Origin: Plesiocystis pacifica SIR-1
Lineage (GTDB): Bacteria > Myxococcota_A > Polyangia > Nannocystales > Nannocystaceae
Direction of reading: 5' to 3'
Length of the DNA: 64,000 nucleotides
Assembly: GCF_000170895.1 (NCBI RefSeq)
Contig: NZ_ABCS01000053.1
Coordinates: forward strand, 1 to 64,000
Positions 20,089-31,817 of this stretch are shown in pieces. Position 1 is the first letter of the stretch. Each line of letters starts with the position of its first letter. The notes beneath the pieces are model-generated. The model did no database searches. It had not been told where the DNA came from and saw only the letters and a program-made list of their open reading frames with translations. The translations under genes were made by a program, and so were the position numbers.

Positions 20089-21003
20089 GTGGACAAGCTC
20101 GCCGCCATGCACACCTTCGTCGAGATCGTCGACGCCGGGAGCCTCACCGCCGCCGCCGGGAGCCTCGGCTGCTCCCAGCCCACCGTCGTCCGCACCCTCG
20201 CCAAGCTCGAGCGCAGCCTCGGCGCGACCTTGCTGCGCCGGACCACGCGGCGCATGTCGCTGACCAACGAGGGCCGGGTCTACCTCGACGACTGCCGGCG
20301 CATCCTCGCCGACGTCGCCGCGGCCGAGGCCCTGGTCAGCACGACCGGCGCCGACGCCCGCGAGCCCCAGGGCGAGCTGCGGCTGACGGCGCCCGTGCTC
20401 TTTGGTCAGCGCCACGTGTGCCCGGCGGTGCTCGCCTTCCTCGAGCGCCACGCCAAGGTCCAGGTCGACATGCTGCTCCTCGATCGCGTCGTCGACCTGG
20501 TCGACGAGGGCATCGATCTGGCCGTGCGCATCGGCAAGCTCGCGGACTCCTCGATGATCGCCCGACGCGTGGGCAGCATGCGGCGGGTGGTGTGCGCGAG
20601 CCCGGCCCTGCTCGCGCGCTGCGGCGGCGCCCCCGGGCACCCCAAGGCCCTGCGCGCCCTCCCCTGCGTCCGCTTTCGCGGGGCGCGGAGCTGGGCCTTC
20701 GCCGACGGCCTCCAGATCCGCGTCGACGGCCGGCTGCTCGTCAACCAGGCCGCCGCCGCGGTCCAGGCCTGCGAGCAGGGCATCGGCTTCGCCGCCTTCT
20801 TGGCCTACCAGGTCGCCGACTCCGTCGCCGCGGGTCGCCTCGAGGTCGTGCTCGAGGACCACGAGCCCCCAGCCTTTCCGGTGAGCCTGGTCTACGCCGA
20901 CCCGCGCCTGCTGACCCCGCGCCTGCGCGCCATCCTCGACTGGCTCGCGGAGGCGCTGAGCGCCCGCGACGCCCAGGGCTGGCTCACTCCCGTTCTATTT
21001 TAG
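20089..21003 (+). CDS. LysR family transcriptional regulator
   Basis: A 304-residue regulator beginning at GTG (MDKLAAMHTFVEIVDAGSLT). The winged helix-turn-helix occupies residues about 1-60 (AAAGSLGCSQPTVVRTLAKLE), followed by the linker helix and a periplasmic-binding-like effector domain from about 90 (GELRLTAPVLFGQRHVCPAV). It belongs to the LysR group with short AFxxVxxxGSxTxAA starts. Position, a dyad operator and the short divergent gap point to control of the VOC/oxidoreductase operon. Its stop TAG is formed by the first bases of the fourth 48-bp repeat. Confidence 0.93.
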   Translation: MDKLAAMHTFVEIVDAGSLTAAAGSLGCSQPTVVRTLAKLERSLGATLLRRTTRRMSLTNEGRVYLDDCRRILADVAAAEALVSTTGADAREPQGELRLTAPVLFGQRHVCPAVLAFLERHAKVQVDMLLLDRVVDLVDEGIDLAVRIGKLADSSMIARRVGSMRRVVCASPALLARCGGAPGHPKALRALPCVRFRGARSWAFADGLQIRVDGRLLVNQAAAAVQACEQGIGFAAFLAYQVADSVAAGRLEVVLEDHEPPAFPVSLVYADPRLLTPRLRAILDWLAEALSARDAQGWLTPVLF

Positions 21004-21050
21004 CCGTCGTGGACGACGCCACGCCCTCCCTGCCCCACGTCCACGACTCA
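21003..21050. repeat. 48-bp hairpin repeat, copy 4, between convergent stop codons
   Basis: Identical to the three array copies and preceded by TTCTATTTTA. The TAG of lysR (21001-21003) ends on its first base, and the TGA of the minus gene (21050-21048) is its last three bases. It fills the gap between two convergent genes exactly, which suggests a two-way transcription terminator or 3'-end structure. Confidence 0.9.
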
Positions 21051-21335
21051 ATCCCGGTAGCGCGCCGGCATCCGCAGCCCGAGGAGGCCGACGCAAGCCG
21101 AAGCGCCGCCGGCGATGACCAGCATGGTGGTCACGTTCTGGCCCTCGGCGACGGAGTAGACCACCGCGTAAGGCACGAGCATCGCCAGGTTGAGCACCCC
21201 CAGCACGCGAGAGATGGCCGCGCTGCGCGAGCGGCCTTCGGTGGCCACGACGTGGATCGCCGTCCCCAGTCCGGCCAACATGACCAGCACGGCCAGGGGG
21301 AGGGCGAGGAGGATGATCGAGGCGAGCTTGGCCAC
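21048..21335 (-). CDS. Small membrane protein
   Basis: A 95-residue protein with three likely membrane helices: ILLALPLAVLVMLAGLGTAI near the N-terminus, LGVLNLAMLVPYAVVYSVA in the middle, and TMLVIAGGASACVGLLGL near the end. I do not recognise a family. The start is a GTG at 21335 placed 9 nt after a TAGCGT -10 hexamer shared with the divergent FG-GAP lipoprotein gene. Its TGA lies in the 48-bp repeat. Role unknown. Confidence 0.7.
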   Translation of the reverse strand: MAKLASIILLALPLAVLVMLAGLGTAIHVVATEGRSRSAAISRVLGVLNLAMLVPYAVVYSVAEGQNVTTMLVIAGGASACVGLLGLRMPARYRD

Positions 21336-21344
21336 GGCGCGGGC

Positions 21345-21354
21345 ACGCTACCAT
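21345..21354. promoter_or_regulatory. Symmetric -10 element shared by divergent genes
   Basis: The decamer ACGCTACCAT gives TACCAT on the plus strand (21349-21354, 8 nt before the ATG at 21363) and TAGCGT on the minus strand (21350-21345, 9 nt before the GTG at 21335). The layout is the same as at 10026-10035. Confidence 0.55.
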
Positions 21355-21362
21355 CCCAGACC

Positions 21363-23075
21363 ATGGACTGCGCCGACCTCCGCCCTGCCCTTCGCCTGCT
21401 CTCGCCCCTCGTGATTCTGGCCCTGGTCGGCGCCTGCGCCGACGACACACCGAGCGAGGGCGGCGCGGACGAGGTCGGCAGCGAGTCGACCAGCGCCGAC
21501 GAATCCAGCGAGGACAGCGAATCCGGCGAGTCGGCGAGCGAGGCCAGCGAGTCCAGCAGCGCCGAGGACACGAGCACGGGCACCTCGGAGTCGAGCAGCG
21601 AGGACAGCGAGTCGACGAGCGACGAGGGCACGATCTTCGACGTCGGCGCCCAGCCGGATTTGCGCGACCCGGGCGAGATCTGCACCGTCCCCGACGAGGA
21701 GCTCGACGCCCTGCCGCCCTGCGAAGAGGCCGCGGCCGCCGACAGCTTCGACCCCGTGGTCCAGTGGGACTGGAGCGGCGAGGGCCTGCACGTCAACGCG
21801 ATCACCACGCCCTTGGTCGCCAACCTCACCGACGACAACGACGACGGCGCCGTCGACCTGTGCGACGTCCCGGACATCGTGGTCATGACCCACGACGGCC
21901 TCAACAACGCCCCCGAGCGCCTGTGGGTGTTCGACGGGGCCACGGGCGAGATCCACTGGGACCTCGACGCGGGCCTGCGCTTTTCCCAGGTCCCGGCGAT
22001 CGGCGACGTCGACGACGACGGCCTGCCCGAGATCGTCGCGGTCACGGCCGCCGGCCAGCTGCAGATCATCTCCAACGAGGGCGCGGTCCAGTCCACCGCC
22101 AATCCCGGCTGGCTCAGCTCCTTCGCCCCAGCCCTGGGCCTGGCCGACTTCGACAACGACGGCGACGCCGAGATCTACGCGGGCGGGGGCGTCCTCGACC
22201 ACACCGGCGCGACCGTGTTCCACGTCGCCAACGAGGGCCTGGTCTTCTATCACACCAGCGCCGCGGCCGACCTCGACGGCGACGGCGACCTCGAGCTGAT
22301 CGTCGGGCGCAACGCCTACCACCACGACGGCAGCAGCTACTACAGCCACCCGCAGCTCGTCCCCGGCCACGCCGCCGTCGGCGACCTCGACGACGACGGC
22401 CTGCCCGAGGTGCTGGTGTCGGGGGCCCAGGGCGTCAGCCTGATCGAGCACGACGGGACCTTGACCCTCGCCCAGCAGACCCCGAGCGGTGACCCGCCGG
22501 TGAGCAACAACTGGTGGCGGCCCACGGCCATCCACGACTTCACGGCCAACGGCGAGGCCGAGTTCGCGATCAGCTCGGCCAACAACTACAACGTCATCCG
22601 CGGCGACTTCAGCCTGGTCTGGTCCGCGCCCGTGGCCGACCTGACCGGCATCGCCGCGGGCACCGCGTTCGACTTCCTGGGGGACGGCAGCGCCGAGGCC
22701 ATCTACGGCGACGAGGACTTTCTGTTCGTATTCGACGACAGCGGCGACGCCATCTTCCAGGTCCCCCGGGCCAGCCGCACGACCACCGAGTACCCCGTGG
22801 TCGCCGACGTCGACAACGACGGCTCGGCCGAGATCGTGGTCGTGTCCGAGAGCGAGCTGCCCGGCGGCGCGGCCACGGTCCAGGTCATCGGCGACGCCGA
22901 GGATCGCTGGGTCCCCGCGCGGCGGATCTGGAATCAGCACGGCTACCACGTGACCAACGTCCGCGAGGACGGGACCTTGCCGCAGTTCGAGCCGCCGGCC
23001 TGGGAGGCCCAGAACACCTACCGGACCCAGGCCCAGGCCGAGGACGGCGTGTGCCTGCCCGAGCCCCAGGGCTGA
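21363..23075 (+). CDS. FG-GAP repeat lipoprotein
   Basis: A 570-residue surface protein. MDCADLRPALRLLSPLVILALVG leads to the lipobox VGAC, followed by a Ser/Glu/Asp/Thr linker to about residue 90. The rest is a beta-propeller of FG-GAP/VCBS repeats with calcium-loop motifs such as DVDDDGLPEIV, DFDNDGDAEIY, DLDGDGDLELI and DVDNDGSAEIV. The closing RRIWNQHGYHVTNVREDG also occurs in the frameshifted protein at 11852-14199, so the two are paralogs; this one lacks the Cys-rich and CARDB-like modules. The ATG follows a -10 element by 8 nt; the open frame upstream overlaps lysR and is not part of the gene. Confidence 0.88.
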   Translation: MDCADLRPALRLLSPLVILALVGACADDTPSEGGADEVGSESTSADESSEDSESGESASEASESSSAEDTSTGTSESSSEDSESTSDEGTIFDVGAQPDLRDPGEICTVPDEELDALPPCEEAAAADSFDPVVQWDWSGEGLHVNAITTPLVANLTDDNDDGAVDLCDVPDIVVMTHDGLNNAPERLWVFDGATGEIHWDLDAGLRFSQVPAIGDVDDDGLPEIVAVTAAGQLQIISNEGAVQSTANPGWLSSFAPALGLADFDNDGDAEIYAGGGVLDHTGATVFHVANEGLVFYHTSAAADLDGDGDLELIVGRNAYHHDGSSYYSHPQLVPGHAAVGDLDDDGLPEVLVSGAQGVSLIEHDGTLTLAQQTPSGDPPVSNNWWRPTAIHDFTANGEAEFAISSANNYNVIRGDFSLVWSAPVADLTGIAAGTAFDFLGDGSAEAIYGDEDFLFVFDDSGDAIFQVPRASRTTTEYPVVADVDNDGSAEIVVVSESELPGGAATVQVIGDAEDRWVPARRIWNQHGYHVTNVREDGTLPQFEPPAWEAQNTYRTQAQAEDGVCLPEPQG

Positions 23076-23136
23076 GCGAGACGCCCGCCTCCAGCATCGC
23101 GGAGGCGGGCGCGGGCTTGCGAAGGGTCTCGCTCAG
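23072..23136. terminator. Two-arm palindrome holding both convergent stop codons
   Basis: Outer 11-bp arms CTGAGCGAGAC (23072-23082) and GTCTCGCTCAG (23126-23136) flank an inner perfect 10-bp stem, GCCCGCCTCC/GGAGGCGGGC (23083-23110). The TGA of each convergent gene lies in an outer arm. There is no T-run. Confidence 0.65.
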
Positions 23137-24350
23137 TCCCAGCAGTTGCCGACGGAGCAGCTGCCGATGCACCAGCTGTGCGGGTTGGCCGTGGGCCCGG
23201 CGCTCATCGAGATGCTCTTTTGCGTGTCGGTGCAGAAGATCCCGAAGTCCCCGTTCCCGGCGTTGCCCGTGATCGAGTACCGGGTCGTCTTGTAGGTCGA
23301 GCCCGACGCGCCGATGCCGTTGTCCCACAGGTTGTAGGCGACCAGGTCGATGGCCGTGACCCGCTTGGGCAGGTGCCCCGAGCCGAGGATGACCACGCCG
23401 AGGTAGTAGCCGCTCTCCAGCCCGGTGTAGTCCCAGTCGTCGGCGCCGTACTCCATGTGGATGTTGACGTTGCCGTTGTTGTGGCAGTTGTAGGTCAGGC
23501 TGCGGATGCGATGGCCGCCGGCCTGCATGCTCGGGTTGCCGGCGGTCCGGCTGCGCATGCCGAAGGCCTCGAGGGAGCCGTAGACCAGGGCGTTGTCCGT
23601 GAGCGCGGGGATGCACATGTTCTCGGACTGGCCCAGGGGGTAGTCGCAGCCGTCGGACTCCCCGTCGCCGCAGTAGAGGTAGCTCTTGTTGGTGGTCCGA
23701 AAGCCCAGGTGCTGGCCGCAGGTCGAGGTGGGCGTGTAGCCGTTGCCGTAGACGTTGCGCGCCGTGTTGGTCTGGCTGGTCGTGCAGGTGCCCACGGCGT
23801 GGGTCTGGAGCTCCCCGGCGCCCGCCTCGAAGGCGAGCTGCATCTTGTCTTCGACCTCCTCGCGCAGGGCCTCGACGCGGACCGAGTCGGCGAGCAGCTC
23901 CCGGTCGCTCACGCTCGCGCGCTCGAGCAGCAGCGGGGGCACGAGCGTGGGCTCGTCGGCGATCGCCACCCAGGCCTCGACGGCCGACAGGCCCTCGGCG
24001 GTGTCCATGTCGATGATCGGCTGGTCCGCATCGGTGCCCGAGATGAACAGGAAGACGTCCTCGCCGCTGTCCTCGGGCGCGCGCCACTCGACGGAGGCCG
24101 TGCCCCGCTCGACGCGGGCGAGCAGCGGCGGGAGGTCACGCACGCCCTCCTCCGACTCGGAGGGCGCCTCGCTGGGCTCGAGCCAGCCGTCCTCGGGCGC
24201 CGCCTCGGCGGCCTCTTCGGGCTGCCCGAGGTCGGCGAACTCGTCTTCGCCGGGCTCCTCCAGATCACAGGCCGTAGAGGCCGTAAACGCCACGCAGGTC
24301 AGCAGCAGGGGGGCGACGGCGATGATTCGGGTGCGGGGTGTGTTGGTCAT
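23133..24350 (-). CDS. Cys-rich secreted lipoprotein of unknown function
   Basis: A 405-residue protein. ATG at 24350 (MTNTPRTRIIAVAPLLL) gives a signal ending STAC; a longer start at 24380 is less likely because a TAATAC -10 hexamer lies between them. An acidic Pro/Glu linker follows to about residue 75, then a helical region (about 150-190), then a Cys- and aromatic-rich C-terminal half (GTCTTSQTNTARN, CGQHLGFRTTNKSYLYCGD, YNCHNNGNVNIHMEYG, CIGSCSVGNCWD) that probably forms disulfide bonds outside the cell. No family is recognised. It lies downstream of, and in line with, an ECF sigma gene. Confidence 0.8.
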   Translation of the reverse strand: MTNTPRTRIIAVAPLLLTCVAFTASTACDLEEPGEDEFADLGQPEEAAEAAPEDGWLEPSEAPSESEEGVRDLPPLLARVERGTASVEWRAPEDSGEDVFLFISGTDADQPIIDMDTAEGLSAVEAWVAIADEPTLVPPLLLERASVSDRELLADSVRVEALREEVEDKMQLAFEAGAGELQTHAVGTCTTSQTNTARNVYGNGYTPTSTCGQHLGFRTTNKSYLYCGDGESDGCDYPLGQSENMCIPALTDNALVYGSLEAFGMRSRTAGNPSMQAGGHRIRSLTYNCHNNGNVNIHMEYGADDWDYTGLESGYYLGVVILGSGHLPKRVTAIDLVAYNLWDNGIGASGSTYKTTRYSITGNAGNGDFGIFCTDTQKSISMSAGPTANPHSWCIGSCSVGNCWD

Positions 24351-24357
24351 CGCCGGG

Positions 24358-24363
24358 GTATTA
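24358..24363 (-). promoter_or_regulatory. -10 hexamer TAATAC for the Cys-rich lipoprotein
   Basis: On the minus strand TAATAC ends 7 nt before the ATG at 24350. Confidence 0.45.
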
Positions 24364-24426
24364 CCGGCGCCCCCGGGCATGGATTAACTGACGCCAAAAA
24401 AAGTCGCGGAACCCTCGGATCGGAGA

Positions 24427-25047
24427 TCACTGACCGAACACCTGCTCGCGCAGGCGCGCCGCCCAGCACTCGAGGTTGGCGAGGCTGTCCTCGACCGAGC
24501 GAGCCGAGCTCGCGTCGGCGGCGAGGCGCTCGGCGAGCAGCAGCCGACCCCGGCGGATGCGGCTCTTGATCGTGCCCAGGGGGACGTCGAGGACCCGGGC
24601 GATCTGGGCGTCGCTCAGCTGCTCCCAGTAGTGCAGCTCGAGGGCGACCTGGAGATCGATGGGCAGCTGGCGCAGGCCCGCGAGCAGGCGCTGCTCGTCC
24701 TCCGAGCGGCCGAGGATGGTGCTCGGCGAGGGGTCGAGGTCGTGGACGCTGGTGACCCCCGGGTCGAAGCGCCGGCCCCGGGACGCCCGGGACCGGTAGT
24801 GCTTGCACAGCTGGCGGTAGGCGATGGCGAACAGCCAGCCCCGAAAATTGTTCTGGCAGCGGTAGCGGTCGGCCTCGACGCTCTCGATGGCGCCGAGGAA
24901 GGTGCGCTGGGTCAGGTCGCCGGACTCCTCGCCGACCTTGTTGCGGAAGAAGCGGTCCACGGCGGTGTAGTGCCGCTCGAACAGCTCCCGCCCCGCGCCC
25001 TTGTCTCCCCCTCGCCAGGCCAGCAGCAAGCTGTCGTCATCGCGCAC
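24427..25047 (-). CDS. ECF RNA polymerase sigma factor
   Basis: A 206-residue sigma-70 family protein with region 2 (HYTAVDRFFRNKV, DLTQRTFLGAIE, FRGWLFAIAYRQLCKHYRSR) and region 4 (LPIDLQVALELHYWEQLSDAQIARVLDVPLGTIKSRIRRGR, of which the later part is the helix-turn-helix). GTG at 25047 is preferred to the longest frame because a near-perfect TATACT lies 6 nt upstream and the added N-terminus looks non-coding. No anti-sigma gene is adjacent. It stands between two genes for exported proteins, a Cys-rich lipoprotein and a divergent subtilisin-like lipoprotein, which may be its targets (inferred). Confidence 0.9.
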   Translation of the reverse strand: MRDDDSLLLAWRGGDKGAGRELFERHYTAVDRFFRNKVGEESGDLTQRTFLGAIESVEADRYRCQNNFRGWLFAIAYRQLCKHYRSRASRGRRFDPGVTSVHDLDPSPSTILGRSEDEQRLLAGLRQLPIDLQVALELHYWEQLSDAQIARVLDVPLGTIKSRIRRGRLLLAERLAADASSARSVEDSLANLECWAARLREQVFGQ

Positions 25048-25053
25048 CAAAGC

Positions 25054-25059
25054 AGTATA
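25054..25059 (-). promoter_or_regulatory. -10 hexamer TATACT for the ECF sigma gene
   Basis: On the minus strand TATACT ends 6 nt before the GTG at 25047 and decides the start choice. Confidence 0.55.
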
Positions 25060-25193
25060 CGCAGCGAGCTCGCGGACGCTCCTGTACCTCGGTGTCGGGA
25101 GCCTCGGGCTTTTTTGGCTGACCCAATTAATCTGTTCGCGAGCGCGTCGGTATTGACCCGACGTGCGCCCGTGCGGCGCCGAGAGATTGACCC

Positions 25194-27238
25194 ATGCCAT
25201 CCCTGAGCACCCGCCCCAACGCCCTTCGATTCATCCTCGCCCTGACCGCTGGGCTTGGCCTCTCGGCCTGCCTCGACGCCGAGAGCACGACCGAGCTCGA
25301 CGGCGAGCTCGACAGCGAACTCGACCTGCCCTCGGACGCCGAGCTCGACGCCTCGCCCGGCTCGCCGATGCAGCCCGAGAGCGGCCTGCTCCCGCCGCCG
25401 CCCGAGTTCATGACCTGCACGCCCGGCGACGGCATCGACACGGGTCAGGTCACGGCGCGCCTGCCCGACGGGCCCAACATCCCCGACACCTGCTCCCTCG
25501 GCGCCATCGGCCTGCCCAAGGGGTGGACCTCCGAGCCCTTGTTCAAGGCGATCCAGGGCCTCTCGGTGCCGGACGGCCTCGAGCCCTACTGCCTGTACAG
25601 CTACCAGGGCGTGTCTCCCTCCGCGGACGCCTACACCCGGCTCTACCACCGCCTCGACCAGGTCCCCGGCATGGCCAAGACCGCGGCCGTCGACTGCGTC
25701 GCGCTGTCCGGCATGTCCGGCCTCGACGGCGACGCGGACATCGACGCGGGCCTCTACCAGGCCTTTCGAAACAACATCGCGGCCATCGACAGCCTCGCGG
25801 GCGCGCAGCTCGACGCCGTCGGGGTCTACGTCGTCGACCAGATCGCGGAGTGGGAGTTCGGCTCGAGCACGCCCCACGAGCACGGCCACAACATGGGCTA
25901 CATCGTCCGCGACGTCCTGTGCCCCGACGCCGACTCCGACTACTGCGACGCCCACCTGCACTTCGAGGCCGGGCTGATCCGGACCAGCGACGGCGCCATC
26001 GATCCCGGCATCGGCGGCGGGCACGTGGGCAGCCACGTCGACATCTCCCGGGCCATCTATCGGGCGATCATGCGTTGGCGGGCGCAGGCCGTCGATCCCT
26101 TCGTCGACGATCCCGAGCGCCACGCCGTGATCATGGGCGCCTTCGGGGCCAACCCGACGCTGAGCGTCGCCGCCGATCGAGGCGCCGCCGCGGCCCTGCG
26201 CGAGGTCCTGGATCTCGTCGCCTGCAGCGGAGGCATCTTCGTCGCGTCCTCGGGCAACGCCAACGACCCCGGCTGCGCGGCCAACGACGGCCCGCTGTTC
26301 CCGGCCGCCCTCGCCAACGAAAAGAGCCCGGACGCGGGTCGCTGCGCCGAGCTCGGCGTCCCCGAGCTCGGGCCGGCCTTCCCGGTGAGCTACGGCGACC
26401 GCCCCCTCGTCGACGCCGTCGCCATGGTCGACGCCTGGGATCGGCTCCCCGCCCTGGCCCGGGACAAGGCCCTGCCCGACCTCGTCACCTACGGGACCCA
26501 AGCGTGGGTCCCCAACCCCACCGGCAAGATGCGGCCGCAGACGGGCACCTCCGTGGCCACGGCGGTCACCGCCGCGACCATGGCCCTGGTCTGGGCCGTG
26601 GAGCCCTCGCTGAGCGCCCGAGAGGTCCACGAGGTCCTCTACGAGACCGGCTACGCGACGAGCTACCAGGCGCACTATGGCCTCGCCGGCGACATCCCGG
26701 TCCGCCGCGTCTCGGTCTGCAGCGCCGTCGCCAAGGTGTGCGGGAAGGACTGCCCGAGCACCTGCACCGGGGCCGAAGCGCCGGCCTCCGACGGGCACCG
26801 GGGCCACTACCACGAGGCCGTCGACACGGCCCTCGACGCGGCGCTGGTCAACGACGGCGGCGAGGCCGCCCTCGCCCCTCCCGTGTGCCTCGATCCCCCT
26901 GGCAACGTCCTGTCCGAGCCGACCCCCGAGAACCCGGCCTGCCCCTACTGCGACGTCGACACCGGCATCGACGGGGTCAGCCACGCGCTCAACCTCGACC
27001 TGCTCGAGGCCTTCAAGAGCGGCCCCCACGAGGTCCTCGCCGGGCACCTCCTCGCCGTCGACGTGACCGGGTCCATCCTCGGGCGCCACGAGCTCACGAA
27101 CGCGCAGATCGCCGCGCTCAAGGCCGCCTCGGATCCGACCGTGACCGTGGTCCACTTCACCCAGCCGAACCTCGACGGCGGGACCCTGGTGTTCGAGCTG
27201 GCCAACGGCCGCACGGCGATCGGCGAGGTCATCGTGCA

Positions 27239-27242
<4 letters not shown>
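25194..27242 (+). CDS. Subtilisin-like (S8) serine protease lipoprotein
   Basis: A 682-residue exported protease. The signal ends LSAC, followed by an Asp/Glu/Leu linker. The catalytic triad of S8 peptidases can be placed: Asp in VGVYVVDQ (about residue 210), His in HEHGHNMGYIV (about 228) and Ser in TGTSVATAV (about 448), with the oxyanion Asn possibly in SSGNAND. Cysteine pairs along the chain fit a disulfide-bonded secreted enzyme. A C-terminal domain of about 150 residues follows the catalytic part. It is divergent from an ECF sigma gene. Its TAA interlocks with the TAG of the convergent kinase gene (CTAA, 27239-27242). Confidence 0.88.
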
Positions 27243-30793
<3,551 letters not shown>

Positions 30794-30805
30794 GCCCGGC
30801 GCGGC

Positions 30806-30811
30806 ATCATA
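30806..30811 (-). promoter_or_regulatory. -10 hexamer TATGAT for the WD40 kinase
   Basis: On the minus strand TATGAT ends 12 nt before the ATG at 30793, close to the -10 consensus. Confidence 0.5.
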
Positions 30812-30820
30812 CCCGCGGCG

Positions 30821-31780
30821 TCAGCAGGGGATGACCCAGGGGTCCAGATCCCAGGTCTTGATCAGGCTCGAGAAGCCCGCCGGGACCTGGGGGCACAGGG
30901 CGTCGGCGGCCGCCTGGCCCTGGCGAGGCTCGTCGACGTACTCGACGTGGAGCACCGCCTTGCCGGCGTCGAGGAAGGGCTGGAGCAGGGCGCACTCGTC
31001 CCAGGCCAGGCACTCCTCGTCCAGGGCCCAGTCGAAGTCGTCGACGAGCTCGGGGATCTGCTCGAGGTCGTTCTTGAGGCCCACGGACAGGTCCCGGGCG
31101 TGGGCCTCCTCGGCCAGGAAGCGGTTGTAGTCCAGCTGGTCCGACGCCGTGAGCGGGAAGCCCGAGTCGTTGATGTAGCCGTCGACGTTGTCGGGCTCGA
31201 CGGCGTCGCAGCCCCGCTCGACGGCGAGGTCCAAGCGCGCGCGCATGATGTCGCGGACGGCCTCGTCGCGGACGTCGAGCCAGCGCTCCCCGGGCCAGCC
31301 GTCGAGGGGCTCGCCGAGGGCCGCCGGCGGGAAGGCGTCGGCGTCGGGGCGCCAGTCCTCGAAGGAGCCCGCGGAGAAGTAGCAGATGACCGCCCGGCCC
31401 TGGGCCTGGAGCTCGGCGACGGTCTGGGCCTCGTTGTCGAACAGATCGATGTCGTAGGCCTCGACCTCGAAGCTGGCGTCGAGCGCTCCGACCAGCTGCC
31501 ACTGCCAGGTCGTGCCAGGCGGCGGGCACCAGACCGGGCAGCCCTCGCCGGTGTCGGTCTCGCTCGATGTCTCGGCCTCGGCCGAGGTCTCCGACTCCGT
31601 CGACTCTCCCGAAGACTCGGAGCCGCTCGACGTCGACGTCGACGTCTCCGAGTCTGTCCCCGTCTCGCTCTCGGTATCCCCGCCGAGTTCGTCTCCACCC
31701 TCCGCGGGCTCCGGCTCGACGCCACAGCCCACGAGCACGGTCACGACCCAACACCCCAGCAATTCCCGGATCACGCGCAC
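30821..31780 (-). CDS. GH114-like (endo-alpha-1,4-polygalactosaminidase family) lipoprotein
   Basis: About 319 residues. GTG at 31780 or 31774 starts a short signal ending LVGC; a TATGCT -10 hexamer 5 or 11 nt upstream makes the longer TTG start at 31816 unlikely. A Ser/Thr/Glu linker follows. The catalytic-type domain opens with GTTWQWQLVGALD and has YDIDLFD, VICYFSAGSFEDWRPD, WLDVRDE and CDAVEPDNVDGY, a pattern I know from glycoside hydrolase family 114, which cleaves galactosaminogalactan-type polysaccharide. Asp and Glu in VEPDNVDGY would be the catalytic residues. Substrate not shown by sequence. Confidence 0.82.
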   Translation of the reverse strand: MRVIRELLGCWVVTVLVGCGVEPEPAEGGDELGGDTESETGTDSETSTSTSSGSESSGESTESETSAEAETSSETDTGEGCPVWCPPPGTTWQWQLVGALDASFEVEAYDIDLFDNEAQTVAELQAQGRAVICYFSAGSFEDWRPDADAFPPAALGEPLDGWPGERWLDVRDEAVRDIMRARLDLAVERGCDAVEPDNVDGYINDSGFPLTASDQLDYNRFLAEEAHARDLSVGLKNDLEQIPELVDDFDWALDEECLAWDECALLQPFLDAGKAVLHVEYVDEPRQGQAAADALCPQVPAGFSSLIKTWDLDPWVIPC

Positions 31781-31785
31781 GCCGC

Positions 31786-31791
31786 AGCATA
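31786..31791 (-). promoter_or_regulatory. -10 hexamer TATGCT for the GH114-like gene
   Basis: On the minus strand TATGCT ends 5 nt before GTG 31780 and 11 nt before GTG 31774. Confidence 0.45.
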
Positions 31792-31817
31792 GCCCGGCGG
31801 CCGCGGAGTCAGGCAAG

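Noticed and set aside
20418..21362. N-terminal extension of the FG-GAP lipoprotein into lysR
   Set aside because: The extension is out of frame with lysR and low in sense; the ATG at 21363 gives a proper lipoprotein signal and follows a -10 element.
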